NCBI GenBank assembly: GCA_021778315.1
Contig: JAJYCQ010000005.1
Span: 9,166-73,165 of the forward strand
DNA from: Acidobacteriota bacterium
GTDB taxonomy: Bacteria > Acidobacteriota > Terriglobia > Terriglobales > Acidobacteriaceae
Direction: 5' to 3'
Length of the DNA stretch: 64,000 bases
Shown here: positions 44,139 to 51,215 of the stretch, piece after piece
How the letters are laid out: each line of letters starts with the position of its first letter
Position numbering within the stretch: the stretch's first letter is position 1
Program-made: the position numbers and the translations under genes
Notes under the pieces: generated by a model
What the model saw: the letters and a program-made list of their open reading frames with translations, nothing else
The model's database searches: none
What the model was told of the DNA's origin: nothing

Positions 44139-44546
44139 ATGACACGCGATCCCTACATCTGGCAGTATCTTCCGCTCGTGTTGCAGATCCTTGCAGCCGT
44201 CGGTCTGGCGGGCTTCATGGTGGCCGCCTCGTTCTTTCTCGGCAAGCACAAGCGCTCGCGCACCAAGCTCAGCGCCTACGAGTGCGGCATGGACCCCGTC
44301 GGCGACGCGCGAGGCCGCTTCTCCGTCAAGTTCTACATGGTCGCCATGCTGTTCATCCTGTTCGATGTGGAGGCCGTCTTCGTCCTTCCCTGGGCCGTCA
44401 TCTACCGCCGCCTGCCCGCCATCACCGGCTCGCGCCTCTTCGGCTTCTGGGAGATGCTGGTCTACATGGGCTTCGTCGCCGTCGGCCTCTTCTACGTCTG
44501 GAAGAAGGGCATCCTTAACTGGTCCAACGACAGGGCCGACCTCTAA
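44139..44546 (+). CDS. nuoA: NADH-quinone oxidoreductase subunit A
   Basis: Small membrane subunit of complex I near the quinone site. 135 residues from ATG 44139 with three membrane segments: LPLVLQILAAVGLAGFMVAA, FYMVAMLFILFDVEAVFVLP and EMLVYMGFVAVGLFYVWKKG. The loop LSAYECGMDPVGDARGRFSV carries the conserved Cys-Gly-x-x-P motif and the FDVEAVF acidic pair is intact. It is the first gene of the operon. The next gene is nuoC, not nuoB, after an 86-bp spacer made of two palindromic repeats. No Shine-Dalgarno is visible, in keeping with a leaderless start. Confidence 0.95.
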   Translation: MTRDPYIWQYLPLVLQILAAVGLAGFMVAASFFLGKHKRSRTKLSAYECGMDPVGDARGRFSVKFYMVAMLFILFDVEAVFVLPWAVIYRRLPAITGSRLFGFWEMLVYMGFVAVGLFYVWKKGILNWSNDRADL

Positions 44547-44559
44547 GAATCCTCGAAGG

Positions 44560-44579
44560 GGCACGGCTTCAGCCGTGCC
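44560..44579. repeat. REP-like palindrome GGCACGGCTTCAGCCGTGCC
   Basis: Perfect 9-bp stem with a TC loop, in the nuoA-nuoC spacer. The GGCTTCAGCC core recurs inside lysS at 63907-63920. Confidence 0.75.
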
Positions 44580-44599
44580 ATAAAATGTCAGCATAGGCT

Positions 44600-44615
44600 A
44601 GGGGCTTTAGCCCCT
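44600..44615. repeat. REP-like palindrome AGGGGCTTTAGCCCCT
   Basis: Perfect 7-bp stem with a TT loop, followed by GAGGG that may serve as ribosome binding site for nuoC. A variant (GGGGCTTCGGCCCC) lies inside lysS at 63945-63958. Confidence 0.75.
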
Positions 44616-44632
44616 GAGGGACGAAAGCATTC

Positions 44633-45142
44633 ATGACCGACCCAATCACCAACCCCGCCACACCGACCGCCGTCTTCGGCAAGGACGCCGTAACCGAAGC
44701 CCTCGCCGATCACGCCGCAATCCTCGGCCTCAAAGACCTCATCACCGACGCCAAGTGGGACCGCCGAGAGCTCACCCTCACCGTCGAGCCGGCCACCATC
44801 GTGGAAGCCATGCAGGCCGCCAAATCTGCCGGCTACAACTTCTTTGAAGACGCCACCGCCGTCGACTGGTATCCCACCGAGCCCCGCTTCCAAATCTCCT
44901 ACTCCCTCCTCAGCCACGCGCTCAAGCAGCGCATCCGCATCATCGCCCGCATCTCCGGCGACGATCCCCGCATCGACTCCATCACCTCCGTCTGGCCCTC
45001 GGCCAACTTCTACGAGCGCGAAATCTTTGACCTCTTCGGAGTCCACTTCCCCGGACACCCGCGCCTCACCCGCATCATGATGCCCGAAAACTGGGAAGGG
45101 CATCCGCTCCGCAAGGACTATCCCGTGGAGGGGTATCGCTAA
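44633..45142 (+). CDS. nuoC: NADH-quinone oxidoreductase subunit C
   Basis: 30-kDa-type peripheral subunit of complex I, 169 residues. Family motifs are AVDWYPTEPRFQISYSLLSH, RISGDDPRIDSITSVWPSAN, FYEREIFDLFGVHFPGHPRL and the C-terminal MMPENWEGHPLRKDYPVEGY. It is a separate gene rather than a NuoCD fusion. Its stop codon shares one base with the nuoD start (TAATG), so the two are translationally coupled. nuoB is expected just upstream but is absent; the spacer there holds only palindromic repeats. Confidence 0.97.
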   Translation: MTDPITNPATPTAVFGKDAVTEALADHAAILGLKDLITDAKWDRRELTLTVEPATIVEAMQAAKSAGYNFFEDATAVDWYPTEPRFQISYSLLSHALKQRIRIIARISGDDPRIDSITSVWPSANFYEREIFDLFGVHFPGHPRLTRIMMPENWEGHPLRKDYPVEGYR

Positions 45143-46476
45143 TGGCCTTCGTTGAAGAACTCGAACAACCCGGCGTCGCCAAAAAAGTTGACTCCACCGG
45201 AGCCAACCTCGCCGGCTTCCGCTCCGCCGAAGACCTCCTCATCCCCGGCGTCGAAGACGTCGTCGAAGAGTCCACCTCGCACCACCACCCGCACGGCTCT
45301 GACCCCGTCACCGACCAGACCATGGTCCTCAACATGGGCCCGCAGCATCCGTCCACCCACGGCGTCCTCCGCCTCGTCCTCGAAGTCGATGGAGAGACCG
45401 TCGTCTCCCTCGCTCCCGACATCGGCTACCTCCACACCGGCATCGAAAAGACCTGCGAGGCCAAGTTCTACGCCCAGGTCACTCCCCTCACCGACCGCAT
45501 CGACTATCTCTGTCCCATGACCAACAACCTCGCCTACGCGCTGGCTGTTGAGAAGCTCCTCGAGCTCGAAATCCCCGAGCGGGCCCAGTACCTCCGCGTC
45601 CTCTTCAGCGAGCTCACCCGCATCCAGTCGCATCTCGTCTGGCTCGGCACGCACGCCATGGACATCGGCGCCCTCACCGTCTTCCTCTACTGCTTCCGCG
45701 AGCGCGAAGAGATCCTCCGCATCTTCGAAGCCGTCAGCGGCCAGCGCATGATGACCAGCTACATCCGCGTCGGCGGCCTCTCGCTCGAGCCGCCGCTCGA
45801 CATCTACAAGCGCATCCGCGAATTCCTCCGCACCTTCCCCTCCAAGATCGACGAGTACGAAGGCCTGCTCAACGCCAACCCCATCTGGATGGGCCGCCTC
45901 AAGGGCGTCGGCTACCTCTCCCCCGAAAACGCCATCGCACTAGGAGTCACCGGCCCCCCCATGCGAGCCTCCGGCATCGACTTCGACGTCCGCCGCGACA
46001 TGCCCTACTCCGGCTACGAGAAGTTCAAGTTCAACGTCCCTGTCTCCACCGACGGCGACGTCTGGGCCCGCTACATCGTCCGCATGCAGGAGTTTCGCGA
46101 GTCCGTCAGCATCTGCCTCCAGGCCCTCGACGGCCTCCCCGAGGGACGCATCACCGCCGACGCGCCCAAGATCATCCTCCCCGACCGCGAGCAGATGAAG
46201 ACCCAGATGGAGTCCCTCATCCACCACTTCAAGATCGTCACCGAAGGCTTCCAGGTCCCCGCCGGCGAGGTCACCAGCTCCGTCGAAGCCCCCCACGGCA
46301 TGATGAACTACTACGTCGTCTCGGACGGCACCGCCAAGCCCTACCGCGTCCACATGCGCAACCCCGGCTTCGCCACCCTGCAAGCCCTCGAAGTCATGTG
46401 CAAGGGCCAACTCCTCGCAGACGTAGTAGCCGTCATCGGCAGCATCGACATCGTCCTCGGAGAGATCGACCGCTAA
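45142..46476 (+). CDS. nuoD: NADH-quinone oxidoreductase subunit D
   Basis: 49-kDa-type subunit that forms the quinone pocket with NuoB. The 444 residues have a hydrophilic N-terminal extension of about 55 residues (HHHPHGSDPVTDQ), then MVLNMGPQHPSTHGVLRLVL with the quinone-binding His, APDIGYLHTGIEKTCEAKFY, TRIQSHLVWLGTHAMDIGAL, SGQRMMTSYIRVGGL and the C-terminal MVSEID-type end VIGSIDIVLGEIDR. Length is slightly above the family because of the N-terminal tail. It is coupled to nuoC. After it the operon is interrupted by an AT-rich orphan gene before nuoE. Confidence 0.97.
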   Translation: MAFVEELEQPGVAKKVDSTGANLAGFRSAEDLLIPGVEDVVEESTSHHHPHGSDPVTDQTMVLNMGPQHPSTHGVLRLVLEVDGETVVSLAPDIGYLHTGIEKTCEAKFYAQVTPLTDRIDYLCPMTNNLAYALAVEKLLELEIPERAQYLRVLFSELTRIQSHLVWLGTHAMDIGALTVFLYCFREREEILRIFEAVSGQRMMTSYIRVGGLSLEPPLDIYKRIREFLRTFPSKIDEYEGLLNANPIWMGRLKGVGYLSPENAIALGVTGPPMRASGIDFDVRRDMPYSGYEKFKFNVPVSTDGDVWARYIVRMQEFRESVSICLQALDGLPEGRITADAPKIILPDREQMKTQMESLIHHFKIVTEGFQVPAGEVTSSVEAPHGMMNYYVVSDGTAKPYRVHMRNPGFATLQALEVMCKGQLLADVVAVIGSIDIVLGEIDR

Positions 46477-46500
46477 GTTCAATCAGTTTGAAAGGCCAAG

Positions 46501-47145
46501 ATGAATCTGAGTAAAGGTGTGAAGAGTTTTTTCGAAATCGAACGGGAACAACTAGGAAACGAAATTGCCTTCGATCGCCAACAACTCAAGATTCTCCGCA
46601 AGCCAAAAGAATACACAATCGAACAAAGACAGGCCGCAGCTCGGGACTGGCTTGAGAAATACAGCGTTTTTCGTGGCGCTACGGCGAAACACAAAAAGCC
46701 TATTGCCGAAAGTCTAGTGCTCTTCTTCGACGGCCAAGAGGGGAGACTGAAGAACCCGAAGGCGATCAAAGAGAAATTCGAGCTGCTAAAACTGGCACTT
46801 CGAGCGGACGCAAAGATCTTGACGAAAACAGGGAATATTCAGAGTATCGACTCTCTTACGTCAAAAGCGTTATGGCTTTGTTACCCGCACGACGCACCCA
46901 TAATGGACGAATATGCGGAACGTTCTCTTATGGTCATTGCTCGAATGATGAATTTCAAGATTCCGGAGAAGGAAACTCGCTATGCACATTACGTGAGTCT
47001 TTGGTTTCAAGCGTACAAGGTAGTAGAGCCAGAAATCGAAAGACTCGATCTAAAAGCCTTCCATTACAAAGGACGAGTATTCGATAAATACCTTTGGTGG
47101 CTGGGGCAGAGTAACTACAACGACCTTATAGCCAAAGATGAATGA
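46501..47145 (+). CDS. AT-rich orphan gene inserted in the nuo operon
   Basis: 214-residue protein of unknown function. Base composition and codon use (many A/T third positions) differ sharply from the surrounding nuo genes, so it was probably acquired recently. It is soluble, mostly helical and rich in Lys/Glu. The central SLTSKALWLCYPHDAPIMDE with AERSLMVIAR and the C-terminal GRVFDKYLWWLGQSN recall small families in which a helical core reads 'SKxLxxxxPxxxPIxDxxA', seen near helix-hairpin-helix or defence genes; this is only an impression. It starts 25 bp after nuoD and its stop overlaps the next gene by 8 bp, so it has been fitted into the operon without breaking it. Confidence 0.75.
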   Translation: MNLSKGVKSFFEIEREQLGNEIAFDRQQLKILRKPKEYTIEQRQAAARDWLEKYSVFRGATAKHKKPIAESLVLFFDGQEGRLKNPKAIKEKFELLKLALRADAKILTKTGNIQSIDSLTSKALWLCYPHDAPIMDEYAERSLMVIARMMNFKIPEKETRYAHYVSLWFQAYKVVEPEIERLDLKAFHYKGRVFDKYLWWLGQSNYNDLIAKDE

Positions 47146-47443
47146 CCGCCTCCACACCGAACTCTGGACCTCCTGGGCCTCCCTGCTCCGCAGCTACGCA
47201 GCCGCCCACGGACTCAACAGCACCCACCACGCCGTCGTCGAGGTGAGCGCCAACGAAATCACCCTCCGCGTCAACGACCGCTGGCTCCGCTTCACCCCCA
47301 GTGACGTACGTCACAACGGGCAGGCCCCCATACCCTTTACCCTCACCGATGACGGCAACGTCCGCATCGACAACGCACCCCCCGAAGAGATGGACATCGC
47401 CGCCGAACAATTCGCCCGCGAGATGCTTCACCCGCCGCAGTAG
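47138..47443 (+). CDS. Small hypothetical protein ahead of nuoE
   Basis: 101-residue soluble protein of unknown function. TELWTSWASLLRSYAAAHGL is a likely helix, then AVVEVSANEITLRVNDRWLR and FTLTDDGNVRIDNAPPEEMD suggest a small beta-sheet, followed by a helix (IAAEQFAREMLHPPQ). High GC and codon use match nuo genes, unlike the gene just before it, so it is probably an old member of the operon. Its ATG overlaps the end of the AT-rich gene. A role in complex I assembly is conceivable but unsupported. It has no membrane segment and no cysteine. Confidence 0.7.
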   Translation: MNDRLHTELWTSWASLLRSYAAAHGLNSTHHAVVEVSANEITLRVNDRWLRFTPSDVRHNGQAPIPFTLTDDGNVRIDNAPPEEMDIAAEQFAREMLHPPQ

Positions 47444-47460
47444 TTTGTTGCACCATTGAA

Positions 47461-47508
47461 TTGTCATCCTTCGCGTAGCGGAGGATCTGCTTCACCAGAA
47501 CCACCACA
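47461..47508. repeat. TGTCATCC...GGATCTGC repeat with 41-nt identity to 57765-57805
   Basis: Bases 47467-47507 are identical to 57765-57805 over 41 nt. The repeat has an internal palindrome (TCCTTCGCG-TAG-CGGAGGA, imperfect) and ends nine bases before the nuoE ATG, abutting the AGGA ribosome binding site. The other copy stands in the same position before nuoM. Confidence 0.88.
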
Positions 47509-47516
47509 GGATCAAA

Positions 47517-48017
47517 ATGTCCACTATCACCAGCACGATCTTCACCCCCGCCACCGCCGCCCGCTTCGACAAGCTGGCCACGATCTACCCGCTCAAGCGT
47601 TCGGCCCTCGTCCCCATGCTGCTCTACGCGCAGGACGAAATCGGCTTCGTCTCCGACGCCGTCGTCACCGAGCTCGCCCAGCGCCTCGATCTCCTCGAGC
47701 TCGACGTCCGCAACGTCCTCAGCTATTACTCGATGCTCCGCACCAAGCCCGCCGGCAAGTACAACGTGCAGGTCTGCACCAACATCTCCTGCATGCTCCG
47801 CGGAGGCTTCGAACTCCTCGACCACTGCAAGAACACCCTCCACATCGACCACAAGGGAGTCACCCCCGACGGCCTCTTCTCCCTCGAAGAAGTCGAGTGC
47901 ATAGGAGCCTGTTGCTGGGCTCCCGCCGTCCAGGTCAACTACGACTTCCACGAAGACCTCACGCCCGCCAAAATGGACGCCGTCCTCGACACCTACCGTT
48001 CTCGCGAGACCAAATAG
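47517..48017 (+). CDS. nuoE: NADH-quinone oxidoreductase subunit E
   Basis: 24-kDa-type subunit of the NADH-oxidising module, carrying [2Fe-2S] cluster N1a. The 166 residues have an N-terminal helical part (YPLKRSALVPMLLYAQDEIG, VRNVLSYYSMLRTKPAGKYN) and a thioredoxin-like domain with ligands in VQVCTNISCMLRG and VECIGACCWAPAVQVN, four cysteines in all plus one extra. Length is usual. The start follows a 41-nt repeat also found before nuoM. An acyltransferase gene begins two bases after its stop and separates it from nuoF. Confidence 0.96.
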   Translation: MSTITSTIFTPATAARFDKLATIYPLKRSALVPMLLYAQDEIGFVSDAVVTELAQRLDLLELDVRNVLSYYSMLRTKPAGKYNVQVCTNISCMLRGGFELLDHCKNTLHIDHKGVTPDGLFSLEEVECIGACCWAPAVQVNYDFHEDLTPAKMDAVLDTYRSRETK

Positions 48018-48019
48018 CC

Positions 48020-49189
48020 GTGGAGGCCGCAGCGCCTCAACGCTCCGCCGCGCCGAACGTCCCGGGCGTCCGAGCCTCGCATCACCTCCCCGGCCTCGAC
48101 ATCGCCCGCGGCTTCGCTATCCTCATGGTTCTCCTCGACCACGGCTTCGCGGCCGACCAAACCCCCTACCTCGCCCACCCCTCCCGCTTCCTTCTCGGCT
48201 TCGAGTACGTCGCCCGCCTCGGCCACATGGGAGTCCATCTCTTCTTCATCCTCTCCGGCTTCCTCATCACCGGAATCCTGCTCGACACCCGCACCCAGCC
48301 CGACTACTTCCGCAACTTCTACACCCGTCGCGTCCTCCGCATCGTCCCCGCGTACCTCCTCATGCTCGTCGTCCTCATCACCACGCGCTCCATCACCGCG
48401 CGCTACCTCGCTGCCTGCCTGCTCTGCCTCAGCAACATGCCTTCGCTCCTCGGAGCCACCAGCGAATACCCCGCCCTCTGGTCGCTCGCCGTTGAAGAGC
48501 AGTTCTATCTCCTCTGGCCGCTCGTCCTCCGCAAGCTCTCCCTGCGAACCATCGCGATCCTCTGCACCGCGCTCATTCTGCTCACGCCCGCCCTTCGCTT
48601 CGCCCTGCTCTACGGCCCAGCCTTCACCCAGGACATCCATTTCAAGACCTGGGCCGTCGCCGACTTCTTTGCCGCAGGAGCTCTCCTCGCACTCGCCGCA
48701 CGATTACCGCACCTCCGCCCAGTCCTCCACCAAGCCGTCGCCCCGCTCCTTCTCGCCGGAGCGCTGCTCTTCGCACTGCAACATCTCGCCCCGCAACCGA
48801 CCCACCTCACGCTCAGCAATCTCAACCAGGCCACCTATCTCGAGCCCTGGTTACTAGCCTTCTCCGGCTTCGTTCTCCTCACCTTCCTCCGCCCCGGAAT
48901 CGCATCCTCCTTCGCCGCGCGACCCCTTATATTCCTCGCCAAAATCAGCTATGGCCTCTATCTCTGCCATCCCGCACTCTTCACCCTCATCAACCGCCAC
49001 TGGCTCCTCAACTCCACCTCAACCAGGACCCTCCTCCCACAACTCCTGCTCCGCTTTCTCGTCGAAGCCACCGTCGCCATCGCCATCGCGGCACTCTCGC
49101 GCTACACCTTCGAAGAATTTTTCCTTCGCCTCAAACCAAAGCATCCCCGACCTCGCATGCTTCATGTCGTCGCGGAAAAAATCACGTAA
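48020..49189 (+). CDS. Acyltransferase 3 family membrane protein inserted in the nuo operon
   Basis: 389 residues from GTG 48020 with about ten membrane segments. Motifs of the OafA/YrhL acyltransferase-3 family are LPGLDIARGFAILMVLLDHG (start of domain; Asp/His pair), HMGVHLFFILSGFLITGILL, FYTRRVLRIVPAYLLMLVVL and WSLAVEEQFYLLWPLVLRKL. Such enzymes O-acylate cell-surface glycans or peptidoglycan; there is no SGNH domain here. It begins two bases after nuoE and ends 25 bp before nuoF, so it is co-transcribed with complex I, to which it has no known relation. GC content is like the neighbours, so the insertion is not recent. Confidence 0.88.
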   Translation: MEAAAPQRSAAPNVPGVRASHHLPGLDIARGFAILMVLLDHGFAADQTPYLAHPSRFLLGFEYVARLGHMGVHLFFILSGFLITGILLDTRTQPDYFRNFYTRRVLRIVPAYLLMLVVLITTRSITARYLAACLLCLSNMPSLLGATSEYPALWSLAVEEQFYLLWPLVLRKLSLRTIAILCTALILLTPALRFALLYGPAFTQDIHFKTWAVADFFAAGALLALAARLPHLRPVLHQAVAPLLLAGALLFALQHLAPQPTHLTLSNLNQATYLEPWLLAFSGFVLLTFLRPGIASSFAARPLIFLAKISYGLYLCHPALFTLINRHWLLNSTSTRTLLPQLLLRFLVEATVAIAIAALSRYTFEEFFLRLKPKHPRPRMLHVVAEKIT

Positions 49190-49214
49190 ACTGTAGATCT
49201 AACGAAGGACACGC

Positions 49215-50561
49215 ATGCCAACTCTCGTCTCGCACCCCGATGAAGTGAAGGTTCTATCCCGGCGATTCGGTATGGGCGCCGCCAATATCGACAAGTACAT
49301 CGAGCTCGACGGCTACAAGGCCGTGCAGAACGCCATCGCCCAGGGCCCCGACAAGATGTCCTCCTGGATCATCGACATCATGAAAGCCTCCGGCCTCCGC
49401 GGCCGTGGCGGTGCCGGCTTCCCCACCGGAATGAAGTGGTCCTTCGTCCCCAAAGTCTCCGAGAAGCCCAAGTACATCCTCGTCAACGGCGACGAGTCCG
49501 AGCCCGGCACCTGCAAGGATCACGTCATCTTCCGCGAAGACCCTCACTCCGTCATCGAAGGAGCCATGATCGCCGGCCTCGCTGTCGGCTCAAAGATGGG
49601 CTTTATCTATCTCCGCGGTGAGTATCGCTACCTCCTCAACATCATGGAGAAAGCCGTAGCCGACGCCTACGCCAAAGGCTTCCTCGGCAAAAACATCTTC
49701 GGCAACGAAGGCATCGACTTCGACATCATCACGCAGACCGGGGCAGGAGCCTACGAGGTCGGCGAAGAGTCCGCCCTCATGGAATCCCTCGAAGGCAAAC
49801 GAGGCGTTCCCCGCATCCGCCCGCCCTTCCCCGCCGTCGTCGGGCTGTATGGCGGCCCGACGGTCATCAACAACGCCGAGACCATCGCCAACGCCCCACA
49901 CATCCTCCTCATGGGCGGCGAGGCCTACGCCAAGCTCGGCACCGAGCGCAACGGCGGCACCCGCCTCTTCGGCATATCCGGTCACGTCGAGCGCCCCGGC
50001 GTCTACGAGCTCCCCATGGGCTACTCCCTCCGCAAGGCCATCTACGACGTAGCCGGTGGCATCAAGGGAGGAAAGCAGCTCAAGGCCGTCGTCCCCGGAG
50101 GCTCTTCCTGCCCCGTCCTCCGCGCCGACGAGATCGACGTAGGCCTCGACTTCGACCAGATGGCGAAAGCCGGCACCATGCTCGGCTCCGGAGGCATCGT
50201 CGTGCTCGACGAGACCGTCTCCATCGTCGAGTTCGCCCTCCGCACCATCCGCTTCTACCAGCACGAGTCCTGCGGCTGGTGCATCCCCTGCCGCGAAGGC
50301 ACGGACTGGATCAAGAAGACCCTCACCCGCTTCCACGCCGGAGGAGGCACCAAAAAAGACATCGACAACATCCAGTACCTCGCTGAGAACATGATGGGCC
50401 GAACCTTCTGCCCCCTCGGCGACGCGGCTGCAATGCCAACGCTAGGCTTCATCAAAAAATTCCGCCCCGAGTTCGAGGCCTACCTAGCCGGAGCCCGCGT
50501 AGCCAACCCCTTAATCCAGATCACTCCCGTCGGCGAACACGAACTAGCAGGAGCACATTGA
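49215..50561 (+). CDS. nuoF: NADH-quinone oxidoreductase subunit F
   Basis: 51-kDa-type subunit that binds NADH and FMN and carries [4Fe-4S] cluster N3. The 448 residues contain GLRGRGGAGFPTGMKWSF (NADH/FMN loop), YILVNGDESEPGTCKD, YICGEE-equivalent GAYEVGEESALMESLEGK, FPAVVGLYGGPTVINNAETI and the cluster ligands ESCGWCIPCREGTDW plus MGRTFCPLGDAAAMP. The YICGEE motif is altered (YEVGEE, Val for Cys), as in some other bacteria. A GAAGGA ribosome binding site lies seven bases before the ATG. hicA/hicB stand between it and nuoG. Confidence 0.96.
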   Translation: MPTLVSHPDEVKVLSRRFGMGAANIDKYIELDGYKAVQNAIAQGPDKMSSWIIDIMKASGLRGRGGAGFPTGMKWSFVPKVSEKPKYILVNGDESEPGTCKDHVIFREDPHSVIEGAMIAGLAVGSKMGFIYLRGEYRYLLNIMEKAVADAYAKGFLGKNIFGNEGIDFDIITQTGAGAYEVGEESALMESLEGKRGVPRIRPPFPAVVGLYGGPTVINNAETIANAPHILLMGGEAYAKLGTERNGGTRLFGISGHVERPGVYELPMGYSLRKAIYDVAGGIKGGKQLKAVVPGGSSCPVLRADEIDVGLDFDQMAKAGTMLGSGGIVVLDETVSIVEFALRTIRFYQHESCGWCIPCREGTDWIKKTLTRFHAGGGTKKDIDNIQYLAENMMGRTFCPLGDAAAMPTLGFIKKFRPEFEAYLAGARVANPLIQITPVGEHELAGAH

Positions 50562-50671
50562 TGGCTCGCGCCTCTGCCTCAAATCGGATCTTCATTCCTT
50601 TACCCGCGGGTCCGATTGTGAACACTTTGATTTATCTAACGTGCCGACGCTCCGTGCAGAGGGCATAGCTA

Positions 50672-50860
50672 GTGCCACTAACTGCAAAAGAACTCATCAA
50701 GAGGATCGAAGCCATCGGCTGGCGCTTTCTTCGGCAGAAGGGCAGCCACCGGGTCTTCGTTCATCTCACCCGACCCGGTCTCGTTGTCGTACCAGTGCAC
50801 AAAGGCGATTTACCATACGGAACAGAGCGGAAAATCTTGAAGGATGCAGGCCTCTTATGA
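50672..50860 (+). CDS. hicA: HicA-family mRNA interferase toxin
   Basis: 62-residue double-stranded-RNA-binding-fold toxin. AKELIKRIEAIGWRFLRQKG, then SHRVFVHLTRPGLVVVPVHK with catalytic His26 (GSHRVF), and LPYGTERKILKDAGL are the full HicA pattern. It would cleave mRNA unless bound by HicB. The start is a GTG preceded by GAGGG at 8 bases. Its stop overlaps the hicB start (ATGA), the usual toxin-first order. The pair lies between nuoF and nuoG, in the middle of the complex I operon. Confidence 0.93.
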   Translation: MPLTAKELIKRIEAIGWRFLRQKGSHRVFVHLTRPGLVVVPVHKGDLPYGTERKILKDAGLL

Positions 50861-51207
50861 AAAAGACATTCCTGGTCGTCTACGAGAAGGGCAAGAAGAA
50901 CTACGGCGGGTTCGCGCCTGACGTCTCGGGTTGCGTTTCGCTTGGCGAAACGCTCGACGAGATTCGCGCCAATCTTCTTGAAGCCCTGCAGCTTTACATC
51001 GATACGGCCGCCGAACTCGGCTATCCAATTCCCGAACCAAGCACCAAGACGATCACACTGCCCATCGAAGGCGAGACCGACCCCAAGGTTACCTACGTTG
51101 TGGAACGTCTCACGGTGAGCATCCCGCGCACGAAGACTCCGAAGCGAACTCTCTCCAAGAACAAGAAGTCAGCCGCAACCAAGCGCCGCACCCTGCAGGC
51201 AGCCTGA
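50857..51207 (+). CDS. hicB: HicB-family antitoxin
   Basis: 116-residue antitoxin. The partial RNase H fold is complete: KTFLVVYEKGKKNYGGFAPD, VSGCVSLGETLDEIRANLLE and ALQLYIDTAAELGYPIPEPS. Instead of an obvious helix-turn-helix or ribbon-helix-helix, the C-terminus is a basic tail (KTPKRTLSKNKKSAATKRRT), so autoregulation by DNA binding is uncertain. It should neutralise HicA, encoded just upstream with a 4-bp overlap. The nuoG ATG follows after eight bases, so antitoxin, toxin and complex I share a transcript. Confidence 0.93.
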   Translation: MKKTFLVVYEKGKKNYGGFAPDVSGCVSLGETLDEIRANLLEALQLYIDTAAELGYPIPEPSTKTITLPIEGETDPKVTYVVERLTVSIPRTKTPKRTLSKNKKSAATKRRTLQAA

Positions 51208-51215
51208 GGACCCAC

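Noticed and set aside
47456..48019. Apparent 188-residue N-terminal extension of the acyltransferase
   Set aside because: It overlaps nuoE completely in another frame. The acyltransferase domain begins after GTG 48020.
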